13,524 bases of DNA from CAZQEZ01 sp964592475 (GTDB lineage: Bacteria; Bacteroidota; Bacteroidia; Cytophagales; Cyclobacteriaceae): positions 1 through 13,524 of the forward strand of contig CAZQEZ010000114.1 in NCBI GenBank assembly GCA_964592475.1, in the 5' to 3' direction. How positions within the stretch are numbered: the first letter of the stretch is position 1; each line of letters opens with the position of its first letter. Position numbers and translations under genes: made by a program. The notes below the pieces were generated by a model. The model was not told the origin of the DNA. It saw only the letters and a list, made by a program, of their open reading frames with translations, and did no database searches. Positions 7,398-13,524 of the stretch are shown piece after piece.

Positions 7398-10181
7398 TCA
7401 ATGGGCGGCAAGCCAGTTTTCTCCAAAACCCGATTCTACTATCAGCGGCACATCCAAATTAGCAGCATTCTGCATTATCTCCGTCACTTTTTCAGCCACA
7501 ATTTCTTTCTCTTTATGGTAAACATCAAAAACCAATTCATCGTGCACTTGCAGTATCATTTTTGTTTTCATTTTTTCCTTAATCAGCCAATCATGAATTT
7601 CAATCATAGCTTTTTTTATGATATCTGCAGCGCTACCCTGAATGGGAGCATTTATCGCGTTCCTTTCAGAAAAGCCCCTCATGGTAGCATTACGTGAATT
7701 AATATCACGAAGATATCTGCGTCTGCCAGTAATTGTTTCTACATATTCATTTTGGCGAGCAGTGTTTATTATATCGTCCATATATTTTTTTACGGCAGGA
7801 AATTCTTCCCAATAAGCCTTTATAATGTCGGCGGCTTCACGGCGCGGAATGCTTAGTCTTTCTGATAATCCCCAGGCAGAAATCCCATAAATTATGCCAA
7901 AGTTTGCCGTTTTGGCTCTCCGTCGCATTTCTGTGTCCACCTGTTCCAGTGGTACTTTAAATATTTTGGCTGCAGTAGCCGAGTGTATGTCTTTACCAGC
8001 CTTGAACGCGTCCATCATTACTTCATCTTTACTAAATGAAGCCATAATTCTCAACTCTACTTGTGAATAGTCAGCCGATAGTAGAATGAAATCATCATTT
8101 CGGGGAATAAATGCTTTTCTTATTTCTCTTCCTTTATCAGTACGAATAGGAATATTTTGCAAGTTGGGATTATTTGAACTAAGCCGTCCGGTGGCAGCAA
8201 CCGCTTGATTGTAAGTAGTGTGTAATCGGCTATCGATAGGACTCAATAAATTTGGAAGTGCATCTATATAAGTTGACTTCAGTTTTACAAGCTCTCTATA
8301 ATCAAGAATTCTACGGCATACTTCATTTTCAATTGCTAATTTTGACAATACCTCTTCACCTGTGGCATACTGGCCTGTGCGGGTTTTTTTTGGTTTTTCC
8401 AGCAGCTTCATCTTTTCAAATAGTACTTCGCCCAGTTGCTTAGGAGAACCGATATTAAATTCTACTCCGGCAATTTTAAAAATAGATTGCTCTATTTCAC
8501 CTATCGCTACATTCATTTCCCTGGAAAGTACGCCCAAAAAATCCACATCTATTTTAACGCCATTTTTTTCCATGTTGGCCAAAACAGGAATTAATGGAGC
8601 TTCAATTTCGTAATAAAGCATATCAACTTTATTCTCTTGCAATAATGGTTCAAGTTTTTCTTTGAGTTGTAAGGTAACATCGGCATCCTCAGCAGCATAT
8701 TCTTTTATTTTTTCTATTGCTACATTTTTCATGTTATCTTGTTTTTTCCCTTTTTTCCCTATTAAGTCTTCTATAGGTATGGGCTTGTAATTAAGATAAT
8801 TTTCTGCCAATAAGGTCATGTTGTGCCGCGAATCAGGTTCAATTAAGTAATGGGCAATCATGGTGTCAAACATTACTCCTTTGATCTCAATGCCATAATT
8901 GTTAAGTACACAAACATCGTATTTAAGATTTTGACCTATTTTTAAAATAGTGGTATCTTCAAATACTGGTTTAAAGTCGGCTAATACTTTCGTGGTTTCT
9001 TCCTGCTCCATAGGGAAGGGCAAATAATAGCCTTCCTTAGGTTTTATGGATATGGACATGCCAACCAGGGAAGCATCTACCGAATCCAAACTGGTAGTTT
9101 CAGTATCGAAACAAAATTGCTTTGCTTGTTTTATTTTATTAATTATCTCTTGTCGTTCTTCGGGTGAGTTAATTAAATGATATTTATGGTCAACAGTTTC
9201 TATTGTTTCAAAACTGGAAACTTCTGGCGCTATGGCCTTTTTATCTGATGGTGGAGTATCGAATATATTCAATTGTTTGCCTTCCGGCTGAAGCACGCCA
9301 TCTTCACCCATCAAGCGACGTGCCAGCGACCGAAACTCTAATTCATCAAATATTTCTCGCAGGTTCTCGTAATTGTATCCTTTATATTCACAGGAAAGGT
9401 GGTCAAAATCGAGTGGAACATCTATTTTAATGGTAGCTAATTCTTTGGATAAAATGCCTTGTTGACCAAACTCAATTATTCTTTCCTGCAACTTTCCTTT
9501 AAATTGATCGGCATTGGCTACTATATTTTCTACTGTTTCATATTCTTTCAACAACTTGGTGGCTGTTTTGGCTCCAATGCCTGGTATGCCAGGAATATTA
9601 TCAATTGAATCACCTTGTAAACCCAGTACATCTCTTACCTGATCTACTTTATCTATGCCAAACTTTTTCAATACTTCAGGAATACCTAGAATATCTACCC
9701 CGTTGCCCATGTAAGCAGGCTTATATAGAAAAATATTTTCTTCGACTAATTGGCTAAAGTCTTTATCCGGCGTCATCATGTAAACCGTAAAGCCATCTTT
9801 TGACGCCTTTTTAGCAATGGTACCAATTATGTCATCGGCTTCATAGCCATCTGACTCTATTCGCTTAACCTGGAATGCATCAATAATTTTTTTTACTAAT
9901 GGAATGGCAACTTGTATATCTTCAGGCTGGGCTTCTCTTTGAGCTTTATATTCTGCAAAAGTTTCTTTTCGAAAAGTAGGTGCTGAAGTATCAAAAGCTA
10001 CAGCAATATGACCAGGTTGTTCTTTGGTTAATATTTCAACTAAAGAATTGGTAAAACCCAAAATGGCTCCCGTATTAGTTCCTTTAGAATTGATGATAGG
10101 ATTTTTACTAAATGCAAAATGAGCTCTGTAAATCAAAGCCATTGCATCCAATAAAAACAATTTTTTTTTATTTTGGCTCAT
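7398..10181 (-). CDS. polA: DNA polymerase I
   Basis: This is DNA polymerase I, used in Okazaki-fragment maturation and repair. Its 927 residues match the full-length, three-domain form. The 5' nuclease domain (about 1-300) has DGYEADDIIGT (111-121) and the helix-hairpin-helix IPGIPGIGAKTA (196-207). The 3'-5' exonuclease domain (about 335-520) keeps its acidic residues: Asp359 and Glu361 in FDTETTSLD, Asp422 in LKYDVCVL, and Tyr495/Asp499 in YAAEDAD, so proofreading is probably active, unlike in Taq-type enzymes. The polymerase domain has motif A ADYSQVELR (Asp704), motif B RRRAKTANFGIIYG (Lys757, Phe761, Tyr765) and motif C QVHDELVFDV (Asp881, Glu882), matching the E. coli catalytic set. 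The ATG start precedes the first strand KLFLLDAMALIYRA directly. Codons 5-7 form a run of nine A. A TAnnTTTG promoter element lies 32 nt upstream. Confidence 0.98.
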   Translation of the reverse strand: MSQNKKKLFLLDAMALIYRAHFAFSKNPIINSKGTNTGAILGFTNSLVEILTKEQPGHIAVAFDTSAPTFRKETFAEYKAQREAQPEDIQVAIPLVKKIIDAFQVKRIESDGYEADDIIGTIAKKASKDGFTVYMMTPDKDFSQLVEENIFLYKPAYMGNGVDILGIPEVLKKFGIDKVDQVRDVLGLQGDSIDNIPGIPGIGAKTATKLLKEYETVENIVANADQFKGKLQERIIEFGQQGILSKELATIKIDVPLDFDHLSCEYKGYNYENLREIFDELEFRSLARRLMGEDGVLQPEGKQLNIFDTPPSDKKAIAPEVSSFETIETVDHKYHLINSPEERQEIINKIKQAKQFCFDTETTSLDSVDASLVGMSISIKPKEGYYLPFPMEQEETTKVLADFKPVFEDTTILKIGQNLKYDVCVLNNYGIEIKGVMFDTMIAHYLIEPDSRHNMTLLAENYLNYKPIPIEDLIGKKGKKQDNMKNVAIEKIKEYAAEDADVTLQLKEKLEPLLQENKVDMLYYEIEAPLIPVLANMEKNGVKIDVDFLGVLSREMNVAIGEIEQSIFKIAGVEFNIGSPKQLGEVLFEKMKLLEKPKKTRTGQYATGEEVLSKLAIENEVCRRILDYRELVKLKSTYIDALPNLLSPIDSRLHTTYNQAVAATGRLSSNNPNLQNIPIRTDKGREIRKAFIPRNDDFILLSADYSQVELRIMASFSKDEVMMDAFKAGKDIHSATAAKIFKVPLEQVDTEMRRRAKTANFGIIYGISAWGLSERLSIPRREAADIIKAYWEEFPAVKKYMDDIINTARQNEYVETITGRRRYLRDINSRNATMRGFSERNAINAPIQGSAADIIKKAMIEIHDWLIKEKMKTKMILQVHDELVFDVYHKEKEIVAEKVTEIMQNAANLDVPLIVESGFGENWLAAH

Positions 10182-10195
10182 TTATATAATGTTTT

Positions 10196-10234
10196 AAAAA
10201 AAAAGATGGATACAAAGTTACGTAAATCATCTTT
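10196..10234 (-). terminator. Terminator after the MG2/plug gene
   Basis: On the - strand, AAAGATG (10234-10228) pairs perfectly with CATCTTT (10208-10202) across a 19-nt loop. A run of nine T (10204-10196) overlaps the end of the right arm. It begins within 7 nt of the stop of the upstream gene, the right place for an intrinsic terminator. The stem is AT-rich and only 7 bp with a long loop, so strength is uncertain. Confidence 0.45.
10213..10220 (-). promoter_or_regulatory. -7 promoter element of polA
   Basis: On the - strand this reads TAACTTTG, an exact match to the Bacteroidota TAnnTTTG consensus, placed 31 nt before the polA ATG. The start point would be near 10206, giving a leader of about 25 nt containing the nine-T run. 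No TTG is visible at the -33 distance. It lies within the loop of the terminator-like hairpin. Confidence 0.45.
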
Positions 10235-10240
10235 CTATTT

Positions 10241-13027
10241 TTAAAAGGTATCATCATCAATTAAGTACTCAAATTTTCCCGAAACCGGATCGTTTTTTTT
10301 GGTAAGACCCTCAGCTGTTATTTTGGCAGTAGTTATCCGGTCATGATTATAAAAACTTACTGTAGCTATACCATCTTCATTGGTTTCAATGTTTGGTGCC
10401 CAAAAAATTGTTGATCGAAGGTCGGGTTCTATTAATTGTTTTGCTTCAGGGGTATCGTATTTAGGAGAATAAAATTGCTTGGTAACCTGGTATCCTTCAA
10501 TGATCATGAAGTCACGATCTGGCTGCGTACGCTCTTCGGGTGGGATGTTTTTTGTTTTTACAAAAACAATCCCTTCATTTGACCTGAAGCCGCCATAAAA
10601 ATTATTGAAAGGATATCGAACTACAGTAAGTATATCGATATTTTCCTTTTTTATAAAATTGAGTTGACGAATATTATAGCCATACGGCATTCCATCCACA
10701 ATAAATAACACAAACCTGCCCCCAAATGAATCAAAAGGGTCAGATAATTGGGAAATATTAGCGGGTCTACGGTTCCAAAAGTTGCGTCCACCAAATACTA
10801 CTCTACCACTATTTATATCAGCCCATTGTACAGGTGATGTTTGACGCAACAGGCCAAAAAAGTCATTTGAGGGTAAAAGCTCACTGCCTTTCTTAATTCT
10901 GGTATCGGCACTGGTATACATGCGCGCATACTCATCTTTTACCGGTTTTTCATATTTTTCTGCTTCAATGGTCACCTCTTGTAGCAATTGATACTTCCCT
11001 AAATCCTCCAAGTCTTTAATAGCTACAACATCAGACATTGCTCTATGTAATTCACGAAGGTTTTCATTTAGATGCCTTTCATATTCGTTCAACAGCTTTT
11101 CTATAGATTGTACATAAGGGTCGTTTTGACCAATGTTCAGCTTCAATTTAATTTTTTTATTTTTTTCAGTTTGAGCGTGAACCACATATTTCTTGCCTTC
11201 TTCTTCCAGGTATGGATAATGAATGGAAAATTCTCCATTGTCATTAATTTCACCTTGTAAAAACATACCACCTTCTATTGCCAAATAGTTAATTTGAGCA
11301 TCTTCTACTGATTTATCATTTTTTCTTTCTACAATTCCTGTTATTACTTCTTGATTCTCAGGCGCTTTTATTTGTTGCCAGTCTTTATTTAAAATTTCAC
11401 TTGGCGTGAATTTTCTCCATCCGTGTGTGAGCATGAGCATATCAAGAGCTTGGCGGCGAAGATTATCGTTAGCCTCGAAATAAAAACCTGGCGTAGGTAT
11501 TTTACCTTTTAATTCTGAAGAAAGCAATAAATAGCTTTCCAGTCCTGGTAAATTGTCTCCGCTATTAATATCCAGTTCCGAATCTACCACTGCCAATGAA
11601 AAATTACCTTTTATCGGTTTGTCTTGATGATCGGTAACTATTACTTCCAGGTTTACTTTCTCTCTGGGTTGATAGATATACTTATCTGTTTTTATTTTTA
11701 CCTTGGCAGATTTATCTTTGTTAATAAAAAGTAACCTTTCAGCCATTGGAACTCCTTCTTCATTAAATAAAGTAACGGTAGCAATACCTCTGCCAAGATT
11801 TTTGGTAGAAACTTCCACAGATGCTTTTTCATTTAAATACCCCGAAACGGAATTGATAAGTTGGCCATTCAAAGTCATTACCACGGTAACTTTTTCACTG
11901 TGGCTGTAATTGGTAGATAAAAAAACTTGCAAATGATTTTTATTATTCTGAATTACATTCATGAGTATGCCCTCATCGATAACCTCAGGGAAATCAAATT
12001 TCATTTTACGAGGTTTTTCTAGCATTACCTTGTATTGCTTTCCTTTTTTTAAAAAATGAGTGAAAAAGCCCATTCCTTTATAAAAACTGCTTATTTTTTT
12101 CAAGTTTTTACCGGACTTATCCTGTAGCCATCCTTCTACATTTACCGGATTTCCATATTGGTTCACAGCTTTAAAGGCAATCTTATTTTCCAAATTGGCA
12201 ACCGCATGACCACCTTCAGGGAAAATTTGAAAATCGACCAATTCTTTTCCAAAAGGAACAAATGCAGCAGTATGATAATAAGTTTCTTCCAATGATGCTT
12301 GTACTTGCACGCTTAATTCTTTACCTACGTTTGATTCTGGTATTTCAAATTGAATCAGCGCTTTGCCATTATTTACTATCATTCCCTGGCCCTTATCAAG
12401 AATTTCCAGATTTTCATTTTGGACCGAATATTCAAAAGCTGCCGCTTCTGGCAGGTCGCTAAATGATTTGGATACAAGTTCTGCAACCACTTTATTACCC
12501 TCTTGATAGATAGTATCTGCAAATTGAATATCTAACAGTAGCGGAATATTGGGTTCGTCTTTATCTCCTACTTTGGCCACCTGAATTTCTTGCATAAAAG
12601 CATGCTCAGGGCCATAGTTTTTCATAAAACTTGTATAAGAAACTACATTATAAGTACCCATGGGGGCATAATCAGGTATTTTTATGTTTCCATGGGTAGA
12701 AGCGTCTTTGAGTAAGAACAATTCTTCTTTTACCAGGCGATTGTCAGGACCCATCAGCAGCACATGCAATGTAGGGCTCAGGTTTGAACTTGACGGAAAA
12801 TGTTGATTATAAATATAAGCTTTGAACCAAAGGCTGTCACCGGTTTGATAAAAATTTCGATCAAGATGCAAAAATACTTTTTCATTGGGCATCTTATTTT
12901 GATACTGCTGCAATCTATCGTTTATCTGGCTAAGCAGGTAATCCCGGTTGACCATACTGCTGTTGATAATAAGAACGAGCAAGAATATTAATAGCGCTGA
13001 AAGAGAAAAGCGAGAGCGTTTTATCAT
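10241..13027 (-). CDS. Exported MG2-domain protein with a TonB-plug-like domain
   Basis: This is a 928-residue exported protein of unknown function. The N-terminus is basic (MIKRSR) and then hydrophobic (about 9-22), which fits a signal peptide or anchor; no lipobox is seen. Residues 47-150 resemble an alpha-2-macroglobulin MG2-type fold: KVFLHLDRNFYQTGDSLWFKAYI, with PMGTYNVVSYT later. A second such module starts at KTDKYIYQPREKVNLEV (447-463). Residues 558-640 look like a carboxypeptidase-regulatory-like domain. Residues 718-826 look like a TonB receptor plug, with FVLFIVDGMPYGYNI, a hydrophobic IDILTVVRY strand and GFRSNEGIVFVKTKN. The tail (873-907: FWAPNIETNEDGIATVSFYN) resembles an A2M-family segment. 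There is no beta-barrel and no GCGEQ-type thioester, so it is neither a transporter nor a trapping macroglobulin. Related proteins are common in Bacteroidota and often annotated as MG2 or plug proteins. A surface or periplasmic structural role is only a guess. Confidence 0.82.
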   Translation of the reverse strand: MIKRSRFSLSALLIFLLVLIINSSMVNRDYLLSQINDRLQQYQNKMPNEKVFLHLDRNFYQTGDSLWFKAYIYNQHFPSSSNLSPTLHVLLMGPDNRLVKEELFLLKDASTHGNIKIPDYAPMGTYNVVSYTSFMKNYGPEHAFMQEIQVAKVGDKDEPNIPLLLDIQFADTIYQEGNKVVAELVSKSFSDLPEAAAFEYSVQNENLEILDKGQGMIVNNGKALIQFEIPESNVGKELSVQVQASLEETYYHTAAFVPFGKELVDFQIFPEGGHAVANLENKIAFKAVNQYGNPVNVEGWLQDKSGKNLKKISSFYKGMGFFTHFLKKGKQYKVMLEKPRKMKFDFPEVIDEGILMNVIQNNKNHLQVFLSTNYSHSEKVTVVMTLNGQLINSVSGYLNEKASVEVSTKNLGRGIATVTLFNEEGVPMAERLLFINKDKSAKVKIKTDKYIYQPREKVNLEVIVTDHQDKPIKGNFSLAVVDSELDINSGDNLPGLESYLLLSSELKGKIPTPGFYFEANDNLRRQALDMLMLTHGWRKFTPSEILNKDWQQIKAPENQEVITGIVERKNDKSVEDAQINYLAIEGGMFLQGEINDNGEFSIHYPYLEEEGKKYVVHAQTEKNKKIKLKLNIGQNDPYVQSIEKLLNEYERHLNENLRELHRAMSDVVAIKDLEDLGKYQLLQEVTIEAEKYEKPVKDEYARMYTSADTRIKKGSELLPSNDFFGLLRQTSPVQWADINSGRVVFGGRNFWNRRPANISQLSDPFDSFGGRFVLFIVDGMPYGYNIRQLNFIKKENIDILTVVRYPFNNFYGGFRSNEGIVFVKTKNIPPEERTQPDRDFMIIEGYQVTKQFYSPKYDTPEAKQLIEPDLRSTIFWAPNIETNEDGIATVSFYNHDRITTAKITAEGLTKKNDPVSGKFEYLIDDDTF

Positions 13028-13053
13028 TGGATCTCAGGGTTTGATTTAGCAAA

Positions 13054-13061
13054 CAAAGATT
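13054..13061 (-). promoter_or_regulatory. Possible -7 element of the MG2/plug gene
   Basis: On the - strand this reads AATCTTTG, one mismatch from TAnnTTTG, 26 nt before the ATG. A TTTG (13080-13077) lies 15 nt further upstream, slightly closer than the usual -33 spacing. The imperfect match and spacing make this only a candidate. Confidence 0.25.
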
Positions 13062-13150
13062 TATTTGGTTATGTTTCAAACCATTACACCTGATTGAACG
13101 CGCAACAGTAACCAATAACTGTGCCATGCTTTTGCTAAAAATAGTATAGT

Positions 13151-13246
13151 TTTCATAAATCTTGAGGTTTGTTAATTCTAATTTAAATTTATGAAAATTA
13201 TTTCATGATATATCTATAATTTGAGGTATGTATTTAATTTCATAAA
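13151..13246. repeat. Cluster of TTTCATAAA / TTTATGAAA 9-mers, possible operator
   Basis: TTTCATAAA occurs at 13151-13159 and 13238-13246, its reverse complement TTTATGAAA at 13188-13196, and a near copy TTTCATGAT at 13201-13209. The second and third face each other to form the dyad ATGAAA-ATTA-TTTCAT (13191-13206). TTGAGGT follows two of the copies (13162-13168 and 13221-13227). The cluster ends 20 nt before the panB -7 candidate. Binding-site function is inference; low-complexity AT sequence could account for part of it. Confidence 0.4.
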
Positions 13247-13266
13247 CTATCAACTCAAATCTTTAT

Positions 13267-13274
13267 TACCTTTG
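13267..13274 (+). promoter_or_regulatory. -7 promoter element of panB
   Basis: TACCTTTG matches the Bacteroidota TAnnTTTG consensus exactly and lies 25 nt before the panB ATG, giving a leader of roughly 20 nt. No TTG is present at the typical -33 spacing; the nearest (13221) is over 40 nt upstream. The place usually taken by the -33 box is occupied by the end of the 9-mer cluster, which could suggest activator-dependent transcription. Confidence 0.45.
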
Positions 13275-13299
13275 CCGATATCTATCAAATTTACCATTT

Positions 13300-13524
13300 A
13301 TGTCTAGCCACAAATCGACTATCAAAAAAGTAACTACTCACCAACTGCAGGAAATGAAGTCCAGGGGAGAGAAAATAAGCATGCTGACTGCTTATGATTA
13401 TTCTATGGCAAAATTAATAGACGCTGCCGGAGTGGATGTGATTTTGGTAGGAGACTCTGCCAGTAATGTAATGGCGGGTAATGAAACAACCTTGCCAATA
13501 ACTTTAGACCAGATGATATATCAT
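13300..13524 (+). CDS. panB: 3-methyl-2-oxobutanoate hydroxymethyltransferase (PanB), 5' portion only
   Basis: PanB transfers a hydroxymethyl group from methylene-tetrahydrofolate to 2-oxoisovalerate to give ketopantoate, the first committed step of pantothenate and CoA synthesis, in the cytosol. The window ends after 75 codons with the frame still open. Diagnostic segments are MLTAYDYSMAKLIDAAGVD (28-46), VILVGDS (47-53, where Asp52 corresponds to a Mg2+-binding aspartate of PanB) and the TTLPITLDQMIYH run at 63-75. The ATG at 13300 gives a short polar leader (MSSHKSTIKKVTTHQLQEMK) common in PanB proteins and has a promoter candidate 25 nt upstream. It is transcribed away from the MG2/plug gene, so it starts a new transcription unit. 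Confidence 0.95.
   Translation, partial: MSSHKSTIKKVTTHQLQEMKSRGEKISMLTAYDYSMAKLIDAAGVDVILVGDSASNVMAGNETTLPITLDQMIYH

Larger units (their letters stand above)
13028..13299. promoter_or_regulatory. Divergent intergenic region between the MG2/plug gene and panB
   Basis: This 272-nt AT-rich spacer must hold the promoters of two divergent genes. I see no credible ORF or RNA gene. It has a short dyad ACAGT...ACTGT (13105-13122), the promoter candidates listed separately, and a cluster of TTTCATAAA-type words at 13151-13246. Confidence 0.7.

Noticed and set aside
7401..7697. 98-codon + strand ORF over the 3' end of polA
   Set aside because: It is antisense to conserved polymerase motifs, and its composition reflects the complementary strand rather than a real protein.
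10241..13027. Calling this gene a TonB-dependent receptor
   Set aside because: No 22-strand barrel follows the plug-like segment. The chain ends about 100 residues after it with an A2M-like tail.
13105..13122. ACAGT...ACTGT dyad as a regulatory site
   Set aside because: It has only 5 bp arms and is single-copy, so it is not distinguishable from chance in this spacer.
12930..13127. - strand ORF overlapping the start of the MG2/plug gene and its upstream region
   Set aside because: It is out of frame with the well-supported gene, has no family resemblance, and extends into the AT-rich promoter region.
1..13524. Mobile element, CRISPR array, RNA gene or defence system
   Set aside because: Genes fill almost the whole window with core functions. 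No transposase, integrase, spaced direct-repeat array, tRNA or rRNA sequence was seen on either strand.

Overview
The window looks like a chromosomal stretch from an AT-rich member of the Bacteroidota, most likely order Cytophagales. Evidence: complex I subunits, the long Bacteroidota-type PurF-like amidophosphoribosyltransferase, a protein joining an MG2 domain to a TonB-plug-like domain, a secreted carboxypeptidase-regulatory-like protein, and promoter candidates of the Bacteroidota form TAnnTTTG with no clear Shine-Dalgarno sites. The genus call is inference; the protein families are recognised from sequence.

Left part, + strand (1-4882). The 3' end of nuoM runs in from the left edge. It is followed closely by nuoN, and 9 nt later by a 628-residue PurF-like enzyme, so the three are probably cotranscribed. 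After a 65-nt gap comes a small cytoplasmic DsbA/FrnE-like thioredoxin-fold protein with a CGWC site. A hairpin in the short gap at 4883-4932 probably ends transcription between convergent genes.

Middle and right part, - strand (4933-13027). Read in transcription order from the right: a 928-residue exported MG2/plug-like protein, DNA polymerase I (polA) with all three domains intact, a secreted 286-residue carboxypeptidase-regulatory-like protein, and a PutP-type sodium/proline symporter. A terminator-like hairpin follows the MG2 gene, and good TAnnTTTG elements precede polA and putP. The polA element lies in the loop of that hairpin.

Right edge, + strand (13300-13524). The first 75 codons of panB (ketopantoate hydroxymethyltransferase) diverge from the MG2 gene. 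The 272-nt spacer between them carries a TAnnTTTG element and a cluster of TTTCATAAA-type 9-mers in both orientations.

Most of the window is core metabolism, respiration, replication and transport. I see no mobile element, CRISPR array, RNA gene, phage gene or defence cluster, and nothing I can defend as a wholly new system. The points most worth a second look are the altered glutaminase site of the PurF-like protein, the architecture of the MG2/plug protein, the 9-mer cluster upstream of panB, the promoter nested in a terminator before polA, and the missing ATG start of nuoN.
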